Positions 1-12,817 of a stretch of DNA of 64,000 bases are shown here, in pieces. The position numbers were made by a program, and so were the translations under genes. The DNA lies in NCBI GenBank assembly GCA_942486035.1, contig CALNXK010000378.1, positions 203,532-267,531 on the forward strand, read 5' to 3'. Origin of the DNA: Porites lobata (lineage: Eukaryota; Cnidaria; Anthozoa; Scleractinia; Poritidae). Position 1 is the first letter of the stretch. Each line of letters starts with the position of its first letter. The notes under the pieces are model-generated. The model did no database searches. It saw only the letters and a list, made by a program, of their open reading frames with translations, and was not told where the DNA came from.

Positions 1-1416
1 AGTATCCTTTGCCAATTTATGCTCAATTACAATTTCTTCAATTTGTACAGCCAAAATAAAATTCAAAGAAAAATACAATGTAGCAAGCACTCTTGCATAT
101 TGAGGAATGTTTTCTCTCTATGCTACACTCAGTAAAAATCATTTACTTAGTCATCATGTACTGTTTCCTTAGAGGTTGTTGCCAAGTTTACAAAACCTAA
201 AGCAAAAATTATTTCTTCAATAACACTGACATTCTTTTTCCTTATGTTTGACATATCTCCATCCCATCACTGAGAATTTGTTGATTTTTTGTCTGCAATT
301 ACATAGCAGGAGTACTAGAATTTGTTGACAGCAGAATTATTTTTTTAAATTCAACTTTGTGAATAAGGATTTTGTGAACATGTAGTACAGTAAAACTAGT
401 TTATTCTCCTAAATATTTTGTTTAGGCAACATGCACTTCTCCATGCTGCTCACGAAGTTTATTTTAAACAATTTCCAATATTTTGCTGTTCTCCTACAAG
501 GAGTATCTCAACTTCATTTTTAATGTCAGCAAACTAGCTGAGGTCCACCATCTCTAATAACTTTCCTGCCAGCAAATTGCCAGGGTATTTTTGAGGACTA
601 ACAAAAGCAAAGTCTTTCATTCTACTTGTCTAACATATCACATAAAAGAGAACTCTGACTGTAGAGAAATACCATTTTAGATTGGTATTGTAAGAGAATA
701 CCTTTGTTTGTTAAAATGAAATTAATTCCATCAGTAGTCTTTCACTCCAAGTCAGCCCAACTGTCTCGGTCAGCCATGCAGTTTAACTGAAATAAATGGC
801 AAAAAGTAAGGCAGCGCATGGGGTGGGTTGGGGATATGATTGTCTGTGTTGGCCTTGGGGTGGGGCATTAAAATGATCTTGTTCTCCCGGCGGAGGGGAT
901 ATTTGAATCTTTTTTTGTTCGACATGCTCTAGGATCAACTAAACGTTAAATAAATTGCTGTATCAAAGCAAACAGAAGCTCTATTTTCAAAACTGAAAAC
1001 TCTATCAGGTTGAAAACGTTCAGAGAGGTTTAATTTTGTCTTTAAAGGCCCATTGCCAACCTTGATGCATTGCGCCAGAAAACAGAGTTCCCTGACTTTT
1101 CCCTGACCTTGAAAAATTTTCATTTTTCCCCGACCATAGCGACCTGATAAAACTTATCAGCGCTAGGAAATTTTTGTGCATTTGACTGGAATGATTTGCT
1201 CGTGGGCAAGGAATTTCACAAGAAATTTTTGAAAAATGTCAAATCCCCACACCATGCCCTGCCTCCCCCACCCCCCCCCCCCCCACACTGCCTTTACATT
1301 GATAGGTAATGTGGTCCCTTTTCAACTTATTCGGGGTAGGGATATTTGGTCACACATGGTACATTTTTGTCTGGGATTAACCATAATTCCAATTTTAATA
1401 AATTTTGACTTACACA
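1..1416. other. Non-coding duplicated flank
   Basis: No gene recognised. The sequence has a diverged counterpart at about 45.79-46.24 kb and 49.13-50.08 kb. It contains a run of C around 1264-1284. Short open frames here are not shared with the other copy in a way that suggests coding. Confidence 0.6.
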
Positions 1417-2058
1417 TTATCAGGACATAACAAATCAATATTTTCGATACTCGATTAAAATAGATAGTAATCAATCAAAATCAATTATAATTTATTGATT
1501 AATATCGAAAGTTGATGGAAATCGATCGGTCAAGTTTTTGTGATCATCGATTTTATCGATTTCTGCAATTAAATGATCATTTTAACGGTTTTGATTGCTA
1601 AATATCGAAAAGATAAAAATGGGTGAAGCAGAGTTCGTTGATTCGTTTTTCTGTTGCGTTTAGTCCACCATCACTCGCTAGAACTGATAAACAGCAACTC
1701 GTAACTGATATTAAACTCAATAAACATATCCATAACACTCTATTCGCTTTCTTGATATCGACCCTACAAATTTTTATGTCACTACAGGGTACTCAGGCGT
1801 ACTGCACCTGCTCAAATCGAAAGGAAACACAACCACAAGAGCAATAATGTAACGCGACTCGTGTCATTTTCCGTCACGATGTCATGTTCCTTTTAAGAAT
1901 GCAGGACTAATATAAGAAAGTTCTCCATCAGTTTCCAAGGTCCTAAATTTTTTAACTCTCTTAGTTTTGAAATTCAAAATGCAACAAGTACCGCTTCCTT
2001 TTGCTGTAAGCTGAAAGCATTCCTCATATCATAAATAGTAATTTATATATATTATATA

Positions 2059-3151
2059 CCGTATTTATTCGACTATAAGCCGATCTTGGCTATAAGCCGA
2101 GACCCCAAACTTTGAACGTGTAGACTCGGCATAACGAGAACCAAAAATATATCGAAAACACGCGGCTATAAGCCGAGACCCATTCATTATTACAAGACTG
2201 AATTGTTAACTACGGGAAAACCTAACATTTTCGGAAAAAAATCACATTGATTGTCAAAAATGAGGCTTAGACGATAACATACACGCGCGTATACAAGAGA
2301 TGCAATGGTGATTTATTATGCAAACAGCTTCCCTCTTAGAAAGCACACGCGAACGCTGGAGGAAAGATCAAGCGAACCTTTTTAACGGCGAGATTAAATT
2401 GTCAGCGAACCGGAAGACGATGGGACGCTTCACGCCGAAGTATCCGGAGCTCGATCAAAGAATGCTGAAATGGTTTACAGAGCAAGCCAAGGTAAGTTTT
2501 TTGTTGAGCATTGATTTTGTATCTTAAAACAACAGAAACAAGATCACGAAATAACTCAATCAGCTGATTGCAGACTGAATAATTATGAGTTGAATGTGTG
2601 ACTCTCAAAACTATCTTAGTATCATGTGACAATGTTGTGTATGAAAGATTCTCATTGGCCAGTTTTCACAAATGTCAAAACAAATTCAAGACATGTCAAA
2701 TTTTTAACCTTTCGATCGTTTGGTAACCTTCTCACTTTGTTTTGCATAGGAATAGCTGTTAGCAGATTGATGCTACGTCTAAAGGCAAAGGAATTCAGCG
2801 AGGATCCTGAGTTTAAAGCGTCCCTCGGCTGGTACCAGAAATTTGTAATCACATCCCTATCAAGAATCTTTATCTTTTCTGTGAAAACACATTAAATTTA
2901 ACAAACGGCTCCTTTAGGAGCCACCACATTCTTAAAAGTTAATAAACAACGATTGCATATTGTGTTTCTTTACTTTAGCTCGGCCTGTACGTAAATACAT
3001 CTTGATTTAGTAGAGTTTCCAAGCGCTGGAAAAAATTTTTTTTTCAAAAACTTTCGGCTATCAGCCGAGACCCCCTCTAGAGCCCAAATTTTAATTCACT
3101 TCAGTTTTAATTTGTGTAAAAATCGCTCGGCTTATAGTCAAATAAATGCGG
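2059..3151 (+). mobile_element. Pogo/Tigger-like element with TA target duplication
   Basis: The termini are CCGTATTTATTCGACTATAA on the left and the inverse of a closely matching end on the right, each flanked by TA (2057-2058 and 3152-3153). A TA target duplication and a CENP-B-type DNA-binding domain inside are hallmarks of the pogo branch of Tc1/mariner. At 1.09 kb it is too short for a full transposase and no DDE catalytic region is seen, so it is non-autonomous. It sits inside the 1417-3680 element. The GCTATAAGCCGAG motif recurs near both ends. Confidence 0.85.
2318..2895 (+). CDS. CENP-B-type HTH only, remnant of pogo-like transposase
   Basis: Two exons join in phase: 2318-2491 ends at a gtaagt donor, and 2750-2895 follows a tttgttttgcatag acceptor. 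The predicted product is 106 residues. The first exon carries the pattern FTPKYPELDQRMLKWFTEQ and the second KAKEFSEDPEFKASLGWYQ, which match the CENPB/Tc5-type helix-turn-helix family (conserved Pro-Glu-Leu, Trp, Lys-Ala-Lys, Phe-Lys-Ala-Ser-x-Gly-Trp). Translation then stops with no DDE nuclease domain. It is either a dead remnant or a stand-alone DNA-binding protein. The splice sites and frame are intact, but expression is unknown. The start at ATG 2318 is the first in frame. Confidence 0.6.
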
Positions 3152-3324
3152 TATGTAATTTTTTTTTTTTTTTACCTTTGCTCTTTTATTTTCATTTTTT
3201 ATTTCTATTTGTCATTTCGCTTTTTTTAGCCTAGAACTATGGTTAGTACGACTATCTAATATATTTATTTTAAGATTTACTGTAGCTCTGCCATTGATTT
3301 TCCCATGTGTAATTATGATAATAT

Positions 3325-3480
3325 TTTGTTCTAATTATCTAACTGAGGGAGCCCATTCCTTATAAGCCCAGTGGCTTTTCTTGGGCTTCCTCGCCATTAG
3401 AGTTTAAATAATTAGATTTTATTTGATTTGTACAATTTATGGCAAACAAAACAATAAACAAAAAATAAACAAAACAAATC
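3325..3480 (+). mobile_element. LINE 3' end with hairpin and A-rich tail
   Basis: It shares architecture with 21895-22035 and 47390-47530: a stem made of a purine-rich strand and its inverse around ...GGGCTTCCTCGCCA, then T-rich sequence, 'tttatggcaaa' and an AAACAAAATAAAC-type tail. At 47.4 kb the same tail directly follows reverse-transcriptase C-terminal coding sequence, which identifies this as the 3' end of a CR1/L2-like non-LTR retrotransposon. No coding part is left here. Confidence 0.6.
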
Positions 3481-3680
3481 TTTAGTTCTACCACTCAAGA
3501 AGTCAACAGATGTACCGCTCACTAGTTCAGTTTGGAAAGTTAAAAAAAGTGGGGGACTCTAGCCAAATTTGTGATTATCGATTTTTATCCATTATTATAA
3601 CCAATCAATCGACAAATATCGAGTATTATCGAGTACTATCAATTAATCGATTACGTTTTCGATTTGTTACGTCCTGATAA

Positions 3681-6600
3681 AGGTCTGCATTAACTGGTTT
3701 TTAACACCAAGTGGGTCCAATAATTCACATTAATTGTAGAAAGAGAAAGAATATAGGCTGCTAAAGAAAGACTTCCTCTTAGAATGAACTTTTATAGATT
3801 CATAGTAAGCAAAACAGCTGCGTTTACTGAGGTTAAGAAGCTTACCTAACGTTGATTCAGTGCAGACTATGGTTCAGTTATGAAGAAGCTTCAAAAGCCT
3901 GGAATAAACAATTAACCACATTGATCAACCTTTATAGATGAAGCATTACCTTTTACCATTACCTTTTGAATGTAATTGAGCTAGGCAACTGAAAAAAAAC
4001 GCAAACTGACCTCGCAATTCATTGCTACAAGTAGAAGCTACCAGAAAAATTGTCACATGTAATCTCTTAGGTCCCAGTATTTTGCTCGGTCGATCTGCAA
4101 AAAAATTGGAATGTCGATAAAGGAAAACTAAACGAGGAAATTGGATCGAATTATGTCAATTATCGGGAGAAGCGATAAATAGGTTAGTATGATTTCTATG
4201 GTATCAATACGAGTAGTATCAAAGTTATAACTTGAATATTTGAGCCTTCCGTAAAATTTAGCTCTCTTGGCGGAAGATGTTATGGATCATGTGTGTATTG
4301 AAACACACTGAAGTCATGTTGATTCTTCAGATGATTCTCTTCTCTAACGCTGCTCATGAAATGGGTAAGTTAACCTTTCCGATCAAAAATCTAAAGCTGA
4401 AGGTAAAATGTTAAAGTGCAGAAGCAAAAACCTCTTGACTTTCCAGGAGCAAATGTCTAATGTAGAGAAAAAAAAGGGACAGAAGAACTGTTAAGTAAAA
4501 AAAGTAAAGTCTCGGGTGGTACTGTCATATATGAGCTGAATTCTATGGGGAAAATACTCAGTTTATCATTTTTTTATGCAGAGATCGCACAAATTCGCAA
4601 CGAGGAATTATATAAATAGTCTTTCCTGAGTTCCCCGGGAAATAGTTCTAACTCAGTTCATGTAGCTAAACGGCTTCAACAAGTTTCAACAGTGGCTCAA
4701 TAAGAATGAATCCTTCTTTAATTCACACTTTCCTGTCGAAAAACAGGAAAAAAGGATTGAACATGATTGAAAGATAAAAAGCAGAACTTTGTGTTTAGCG
4801 ACATTTTTAAAAACACGTTAATCTACCAGAATGAGTCTAGAATCACGCGATCTAAATTTGCCAAATAAGGGACGCAAAAGTGACAATAAGAAGTTGTAGC
4901 TTTGTTGATTTGCGCTTAAAACGAGAAAGAAGTCTGTTAAAGACTAAGAACATTATTTAAGACTTCTTGAAAGACTTGGACGTTCACGACGGTCACCGAT
5001 ATTCAGCTGATAATTTTAAGTTTTAATACTGATCATCTTTTCACGCAAAAATTCCTTTGCAGTTTGAAGTTAATGATTTCGAGAAGGAGCTTCGTATGCA
5101 ATGTTGGCTCAATATAACAGACTCAGTTTTGTGTTAGTAAGACCTTCATTTCGTTATCATTAATGTCGCAATTTACCCCTAAAGCGTACACTGCAGATAC
5201 TATCTAGTGACAAAAGAAGCCACAAATAAAGAAGTAATTCCTTGGCGTTCATTCTCTTATTATTCATTTGTGCCTTGAACTTTAAATTTTTGAAAGTGAA
5301 CATTCTAGTTTCAGAAAGTCTGCTTACCGGCGTCACTGGGCGATCCAAATATATGGCTAACAGAAACGAGGAATGTGTACATCAAGAACCAGCGATAATA
5401 CTAAGGTACCCGATTTCTCATTCTTTGATTTAAGACAAATGAAGGCTAGGAAAACCGAACAGTTAGCATGGCATTGAAGCTCTTTCCGATCTGCCTCGGA
5501 AGTGAGACATATGTAGAAGAAGATGACTTCAGTGAAAGAGTAAATTATATTTGCATCGAATGGCGTCAAAGTCTGGGCCGGAATCACGCGATATTTTGCA
5601 GAGAAACAAGGATCATTCTTGTACACATAATGTAATGTTATGCTAAGGAGGAAAGTGTAATTTTAAGTCACGCACTTTTCAGGTGTTGGCCAGTGGGGGT
5701 AGCAGCGTATCATTACACCCATAAGAATCACCGTAATACCTCAAGTTCTCCCAAACACCCGACAGCAATAGGAAACGTAGTACGGCACGTTACACTTGTT
5801 TTGTTTTTTGATCATGGCAAATGCCATCTAGCCATCTAGCTTATCCTACATAAAACATCACACAAACCTGTTCATGAAGTGCGGTTACGGTCTGAAGAAA
5901 ATGAAGTGAATGACGACAAGTCACTTAACGCGATTCTTTCCTGTGAAATAAGCAACATGATTGTAAGGCATTCTAAAGTATTACCGCTGTGACCTCTTCC
6001 TTAAGAAGGGGAATCATACCGTTGATTTTGTGGATTTTGTTACAACATCTGAAATGACAATCGAGTGACAGGGAATTTACCAGAAAAATGCGCCATTTTT
6101 AATATAACCAAGCAGCCAGATAAGGGTCGGGGGGGGAGGGGGGAACTCTCAGGTATATGAAGCTCCAACAGGGTATGTCAATTGACTTTAGCCTTTTAGG
6201 CTTTTGTGACTTATTTGTGAAAATGGGAATAGATTTTGAACATTTTGATCTTTAATAGGGAATGGTTTACTTTAAAATTAGGCATGTAACCACAACATTT
6301 CTCTTCAATTCAACATCTCCTGAGAAAAAGGTTGACTGTGATTAAACTGAAGCTCTTCTGCAAAGTGGTAACAAATCAATCAGCTACAGAAAAGCTAATA
6401 AAATGCATCAACGTGCTTGCACTTTATCAGTATGGCACAAAATAAGGCAATTTAATTCTGCGTCAGGTCTGGAAGATAGTGGAAAAAATAAAACATGATT
6501 CGGTGAGATACAGGGAAGAGTCGCACGATACAGACCCCACGCCACCTCCAACAGTTTCAAGAGTATCCCCCAAGGTCTTTACACAATTGTGTAAAGCAGA

Positions 6601-9600
6601 TATGTTCACTTGCTCTTGTGAGTTTCACTCCGTTATCACGTGTTTCAAAGACAGGATATATCAACTTAAAAACAAAGACAAATATGCACAAAGTAGACTA
6701 AGAGGTCAAGTCATGTATCGCTTTCATAAATTGCATCTTGTATGTTCACGAGCTCACTTTTTAGACCTATATAACAGAAAACTCTTTTGCAGCTTGAACT
6801 TAGGTGTAATACGTGAAGGAACTAAAAGTGAAAAAGAAAATAAGTGAACAGGCAGGCGTTTTGGCATTGCATTGAGATTGGGCATTAACTTTAATGAGTC
6901 ATGGATTGAGCTGTCATTTTGTGAAGGGCTCTTTGAAAAGGTCTCTTTAAATTCAGAAGTCATGCGATGTTATCTAAGAACCGCACAAAGAAAAACACTT
7001 GTATAGTATTTCGCTAACATTGTTTGTCAAAATTGTAGTTTCGTTCGCTAACAAGGCGCCGCGCTCCAGTTCAGTAGTGCCTGCACTGCAAACAAACTGG
7101 GGGCCGGTCCATTTAACATCTGTTTTACGATAAAATTACAGCTTGATTTGTAACGATAATTTTTTAAATAGGGTTCATGCTTTTACTTTCATATTATAGT
7201 GACGCTAATTTGATATTAGATCTAAAATGTTTTAAAATATCAGTAGATAAAAATCTCACAAAAACAAGCTTATAGATGCATTCATACACGCGATTCATTA
7301 AGCCTGGATATCGAGGGAGCGAATGCCTGCAGATTTCTGGAGAAGGTCCACAAACTGCTTTCAGATGAGTAATATTATTTTGGGTTGTTTTCCAAAACAA
7401 CTAACAAGTAGTCAATACAACAAACGGGAATAAGTCATAAATGAAACTGCGACAGTGAATACTACAAACCATTCCGGCTTTAAGGAGAGATGACCAAGGT
7501 TAAAATAGAGAGGTAGAGTTTAGCGGAAGTCGTAAGGATTGAGGTAAAGAACTAATTGGGTGTGGTTTTCGTGGGTTGTTCATTCATCGACATCAATCGG
7601 TCGGGAACTGCAGTCTCGAGCTTCTTTTAATTAAGAGTAAATGCTTGGTGACCGCAGTCTGAAGAACCAGGAATGTTTTATTTTCAGCGTCAGTAAAGAT
7701 ATTTTAAAAATATCATATGATAGACTTGCTACAATCATACGAAATGATGGCGTCACAAGCAAGCTGTATACGATACTACTACCCCATACAAAAGCCACTC
7801 GCGAGTCAGCACTAAATGTCTGTAAAACTAGGTTAAAAATCAAACACAAACCTGATCATAAAGGCTCTAAAGAAGATAAAGTGGACGATGGTATGCAAGG
7901 GTTCCTTCACGCGATTCTTGACTGTGAAATATTCAACTTGACTGAAAGGGAATGCGCAATATCACTACTGTGACCTGTGTCTTTTTAAAAACAATAAGGG
8001 GTAATCACATCTAAGATTTTGTGGATTTAAATACGATACTTGATATGACATCTGCCTGTCACGGAATTTGATGAGAAATTACGCAATCGTGGTAAGCACG
8101 AAAGACGCCTTTTATGATTCGTCCCCCAAGAAATGGGGGGCGGGGGGGCGAAGGAAGTCAATTTTTAAGACTTCAGTTTCAAGCTCTCTGGTTTAAGAAA
8201 GGGTAGGCTTTAGCTTTATATTGGTTATCATTTTACAAGACGAAACGTTTTCAATGCTTGAACTGCAACGGCTGTCTCATTTTGAGTCAGTTCTAAAACG
8301 AGGTATAGACAAGCTGATTCTCTCTTGGTATAGGGTTACACAAAGTATGCTTTTGTCTAATGTCAAAGCAGATCAAAGCAGTTACTGGGGATACAATACT
8401 TACACAGAGCGTCAAATTTTCGATCAGTTCAACAACAGAGTAGCAAAAAGCTCCTAATTTGGTCTCCTAATTTCGTCTGAATCTGAAAATAAGTAAAGTG
8501 AAGGAGTGAACTCTGATTTTTCCATTGCACTGCGATTTGGCAGAACTGTCGCTGTCATTCACGCTATATTTTCCCTTCCGGAGTGACCTTTTAAAGGAGT
8601 TTTATCATTCTGAAGTTATATGATGAACACTAAACAGTCGCCTTATTTCACTAACATTGTTTGTCAAGCAGGTTATCATTTTAGTTCAGTCATTCCTCGA
8701 CAATGATTTCCTTTTAGACTTTTCACTTGTTGTGTCACTGGAGTTTGTACCACTGAGATGCAGTGTATTATCCATTTCTCGAAATAGCGTTCATAACTCA
8801 GATGCTTTCACGTTCATGCTCATTGAAACTTCCATTGGCGAAATATTTCATCTTTCAAGGAACATTTGCTCAGAAAGCTTTCGTTGATGGCCGAACCGAA
8901 ATGTAATGGGACATCAAGAACTAGATATATTTCTTTGGTAACCGATTTCTCTCTCCCCAATTTAAGGCTTCTAAACGGACAGTCAACAGATAGAAAGATT
9001 AACGCCAAACATGGGAGATATTAAAGCTCTCGACCATCTGCAATTAAGTTTATTATGGCTGGTGAACAAGATAGTCTGAGAATTGTGAGAGGTTAAATTC
9101 ATTCTAGGAAATACGAGGCATAATTAGTTATCTCGCCGTAGGGGAAATGCTTCAGTCGAGCTCCAACCAATTTACAAGGTCGGAATATGCCTTAAACACG
9201 AAAATAATTTTCTTTACAAAATCCACACACGGTATTGTTAATTCATAAGCCATGAAATACAAAATCGTAAAATCTTAAACAAACCTTTGTTCCAAAGCTC
9301 CGGATAAGAGAGGTGAGGTACGGTTGTATCGAGACTATGCAGTTTAGTGAGTGGTTCAGAGGGCGTCTTCAATGATTGACTTGATGATGTGAATCACGTG
9401 ATATTTTTGAAAGAAACAACAGATCATTGTTAATAGCTAATACAACAAGGCTTCGTTGCTCTGAGGAAAGTAAATCGTCCAAAGATCAAGAGTAGCTAAC
9501 GTGGCAGGCGTAAAAATTAAAGGGGTATGGTAGGGGAAGAATGCGACGGAGATGCTCGTCAGGAGTAAATTCAACTCCAAAAAAAAACCAAGCTGGGCGA

Positions 9601-9660
9601 AGCACAGGCTTCATTTGAACCATTTAGTCGACTGAACACAAACAGCTAAGAGCTATAACG
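3681..9660. repeat. Decayed non-coding region with internal paralogous units
   Basis: No gene can be supported. Several segments recur inside the region in the same order. About 5.86-6.03 kb resembles 7.84-8.02 kb (shared 'CGCGATTCTT..CTGTGAAAT' and 'CTGTGACCT'). About 6.81-7.03 kb resembles 8.49-8.67 kb (shared 'AACATTGTTTGTCAA'). About 5.28-5.65 kb resembles 8.84-9.48 kb (shared 'GAATCACG.GATATTTT' and 'ACAAGGATCATT'-like). The pattern suggests an old tandem array of roughly 1.6-3.8 kb units that predates the large duplication, since copy 2 (50.1-55.1 kb) keeps it. Open frames are short and not conserved between copies. Confidence 0.6.
4884..6565. other. Segment present only in copy 1
   Basis: The alignable flanks at about 4884 and 6565 correspond to about 51515 and 51585 in copy 2, so about 1.6 kb is missing there or inserted here. 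No terminal repeats are obvious. Because its contents resemble sequences at 7.8-9.5 kb, a deletion in copy 2 by recombination between paralogous units is more likely than an insertion in copy 1. A G-rich stretch lies near 6130-6144. Confidence 0.6.
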
Positions 9661-9839
9661 CTATTAGAGCTATATTCTCGTGTTTAAGATGTATTCAACA
9701 GAGTTTGACAGCGGGTGCTTGGTTTGTTTTATAGAGATAATTCATGGCAGAACCCCAATGAGAGATACCTTTGTATGTATGGCTAACAATCTTGGCTATC
9801 GGCAGGAGTTGATCGTGCTTTCAGTCCTGCACACCACAA

Positions 9840-10120
9840 GTGAGGCCGAGATCTGCAATTTTTCACCCCTATAAAAGCGAGACGAAGAGTATCCCGGTCT
9901 TTTTCTTGGGAGTCCCCCCCTCCCTCCCCTCCCCTCCCTCCCCTGAGTACCTTTCCATCATCCCAGACCCTGACAACATCTGCCTCGCAGGAATTCAAGT
10001 GTTTCTCGGAAGAACAGGAACTTTCTCAGCTCCCAGTGGGAATCGACCCATGACCTTGTTCCGGATTACTGGTAAGGGTTCTGTGGATTCCTGTTTCTAG
10101 AACAAAACAGAACAGAACTT
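9840..10120 (-). mobile_element. Probable tRNA-derived SINE fragment
   Basis: Read on the minus strand, the sequence contains a B-box-like GGTCGATTCCCACTGG preceded by AAGGTCATG. Such boxes are usual in SINEs of this kind. The same sequence recurs in the other duplication copy at about 55.29-55.58 kb. The A box and the ends were not resolved, so the boundaries are approximate. Confidence 0.4.
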
Positions 10121-11125
10121 GTTTGTAATCCAAAGAGCGCCTGATAGCACATATGGTAAAAAGATCGTACGGACTTTTTCAATCCTCCAATTATAGCCTG
10201 CGGGAGTTTTAGTGCTGAGGGGGAGATTTTGAAGAAGGGCGCTTAACCGGCGTCTGGCACGAAATGGGCGTCAGTTATATTAATTGATATCATTCTATAA
10301 GATTTCCTTTGACGCAAAGCATCTTTACTTTTTGCGCATGCTCAGTATCCCATAGTGATACAGAAACCAAGTAAATGTTCATTATAAAGTGAAATACGAA
10401 CAAAAGTTGCTGTTTACAATGAAGTTGTTTTTCAAACGTTTCGGGCCTGGCTCTTCATCAGTGCTATTGCAAGTACGTTAGAACCGGTGCAAGGTTTTTA
10501 TTCACTTATGAAGTGAAAATTAAAACCTTTTTAGTGCGCAGGGGCTCTGCACGCAGTCTAAAGGAAACGGAAGGAGCGTTACTAGGCGTTTACGTTGCGC
10601 GTTGTCCCCGCGGAGCAAGAGCGTCGTTAATGGAGTGACCAACCGTGTAAAATAGACAGCGGCAGGAAAACCAGGCAAGTTCTTCTCGACGCTCCGAAGG
10701 TGCTCGCCAAAACGTTGTCTTTGTCTGTCGGAGATTATTCGGAAATAAATTTTTCAACAGGCAAAAACACCTCAGGAATGAAAATCCTATAAGAACGCAT
10801 TTCAATGATTCTTTTAAAATCAATTAGTGTCAGGCTGAAACTTTTAAACAAATTTTATTTAGCTAAATTGGAAAAAAACATAGCACGGGCTACGTGATTA
10901 AACGTGCTAATGTTATAACGAGACATCTACAGACGTATTTATCAATAGTCTTGACCTTTAAAGAAAGCACACTTATATACATTAGGAAATAAGTACGTAA
11001 TTCTTTGTTCAATTATAGGATTGCTTTCAAAGCTTTTTTTTTGCATCTAATTACTTGCCAATATTGTTATTGTAGAATAATTAAAGTACTCGCTAAGTGA
11101 ATGAAAACAGCGTACAAATTGGTCA

Positions 11126-11244
11126 GGGCCCAGTTGCTCGAAGCATAGTTAGCGTTAACCAGCGTTTAATACCTTGACAACGTATTGGTTTTGATACTGC
11201 TTAACCAATGATTAAAGCTAACCATGCTTTGAGCAACTCAGCCC
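11126..11244. mobile_element. Palindromic MITE
   Basis: Imperfect inverted repeat: GGGCCCAGTTGCTCGAAGCA at the left pairs with the inverse of TGCTTTGAGCAACTCAGCCC at the right, and pairing continues inward through GTTAGCGTTAA. The counterpart in copy 2 is 56576-56694. No coding capacity. Confidence 0.75.
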
Positions 11245-11298
11245 AGGTTGCTAAGGCGGGGAACTGACTGACTAGCGGAAAACTGGCAATTAGACGAA

Positions 11299-11424
11299 AT
11301 CGTGGAAAAGTGCACATGAGAGAAACTAGCCTTAACCAACCAATCAGAGCAATGCGCGCGGGCAACGCATCACTGATATAGGCTTTGCTTCTGATTGGTT
11401 AATGGAGGGTATGAACTTTTTCAC
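11299..11424. repeat. Inverted repeat, MITE-like
   Basis: GAAAAAGT..CAT and CCAATCAGAGCAA on the left pair with TTGCTTCTGATTGG and ATGAACTTTTTC on the right. It occurs in copy 2 at about 56.75-56.88 kb with small changes. The boundaries are not sharp. Confidence 0.5.
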
Positions 11425-11742
11425 TGTTTCTACACGAAGAAAGTACTAAACAATTTCGAAAGGTTCACTTCAGAGTAACCATTAGCAGATAGGACTTTGG
11501 TAATCACTGAGTGCACAGCTTTGTAAAATGACTTCGTAGTCTGTGTTACGCCCACAGCTAAAAATAAGAAAACAGACGAAAAGAATTTGAACAGATTGTT
11601 TAAAGGTCAAATCAAATAAATGAGTAAATAATAATAATAATAATAAAGATTTTTTTTATTCTATGGTGTGGATAAAAATTGCACTTTCTACAACTTCCTT
11701 GGAAACATTTAATATTTGTTTTGCCACCGGAAGCACAAGTTT

Positions 11743-11935
11743 CTTGCCTCGTACCCAGGCGCGTTCTAGCGGATTGGAGAGCGACTGGATCATGGTATTA
11801 TGGGAAAGGCGTTCACCCTTCCCAGCGCCCTTTGCGAAAACGCTCAACGTTCCCATGGTTCATTGTGCGATACTCTCGCTCGAAGTCGCGTGTTCCGTTT
11901 TCCCAACACACTTGAGACGCCTAGGAACGAGGCAG
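11743..11935. repeat. Inverted repeat, MITE-like
   Basis: TTGCCTCGTACCCAGGCG on the left and CGCCTAGGAACGAGGCAGAC on the right are imperfect inverses bounding about 190 bp of GC-rich sequence. It is duplicated at about 57185-57377. Overlapping open frames on both strands here are by-products of the GC-rich repeat and are identical in both copies because the copies are recent or converted. Confidence 0.5.
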
Positions 11936-12690
11936 ACAAGTCCCCACGTCCAGCGCAAACACAGGCACAGACACACAAAAAGGCACGTGATCATTCAGTA
12001 ACCCAACATGACAGTTGAGCCCTTTCCACCTTGCAATTGTGCTTGCGTTTGAGTTGTCCCCGTTCAAACGCGTAAAAAGCGAACGTAAGGAGAAACGTAA
12101 GCCTTGACGCAAGAAATGGGCGCTCGGGTTTACGTCAACCCTTGAAGGTTAAGTTGTCCTTCTACCTGCCCAAAGCAAGAACAAACTATTTTAAGAATAG
12201 TTTTGCTTTTGCGGCTGTTGAGCTTTGGGGTTCCCTCCCTTCTTGTTCAAAGAAAGAGACTTTTCTGCAAAATTCAAGGCGAGGATCAAGTCGTACATAC
12301 TATGTCAGTCAACCATTATAAATTCTCTCCTTTCTTAGTTTATAGAGTGCGCGATCTCTTCTTAGCCGCTTTAGTTTTAGATATAAACATATTTTTATGT
12401 AATTGAATTTCTTAAGCACGGCTTTCGAGAAGAACAGATAGTTAACCGTAAAGGTATTTGATGAAACTACCGTGGGTAAATAACGTTTTCACTCACACTC
12501 GGCACTTACTCAAAATACTGACCTGTTTTTGAATTTTTCACCGCGTGATCGAAGTCAAACAAGCGGGAGAAGTACAATAGTTGCGTGTACAGCGCTGTGT
12601 CGGAGAACTGAAAACAAAACAATTTGGCAACCACTAAAGGAGTTAGGCCACGAAATGTTAAATAAATAAATACTTAAATAAATAAATAAG

Positions 12691-12786
12691 TAATGGTGAC
12701 AGGACTGAGTGGAGTCCAATTCGGTCTGTAATCATACGATTAACAAAATCGGATGACCGCGTAGCGGGAGTACGAGTTGTTTAATC

Positions 12787-12817
<31 letters not shown>

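Larger units (their letters stand above)
1417..3680. mobile_element. 2.26-kb inverted-repeat DNA element, copy 1 only
   Basis: The left end begins TTATCAGGACATAACAAATC and the right end is its near-perfect inverse (GATTTGTTACGTCCTGATAA). Next to both ends lie further ATCGATAATCGA-like inverted subterminal repeats. The duplicated copy at about 50083 has the flanking sequence without this element, which gives an empty site. It carries a nested pogo-like element (2059-3151) and a LINE 3' end (3325-3480). No transposase for the outer element is visible, so its superfamily is not assigned. Confidence 0.85.

Noticed and set aside
1264..1284. Long C run, and similar C runs at 22.15 kb and 23.32 kb
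   Set aside because: Low-complexity tracts, prone to length error; no function inferred.
7641..7973. 110-codon plus-strand frame
   Set aside because: Its counterpart in copy 2 (about 52.7-53.0 kb) is broken and the related unit at 5.9 kb is not open; no domain recognised.
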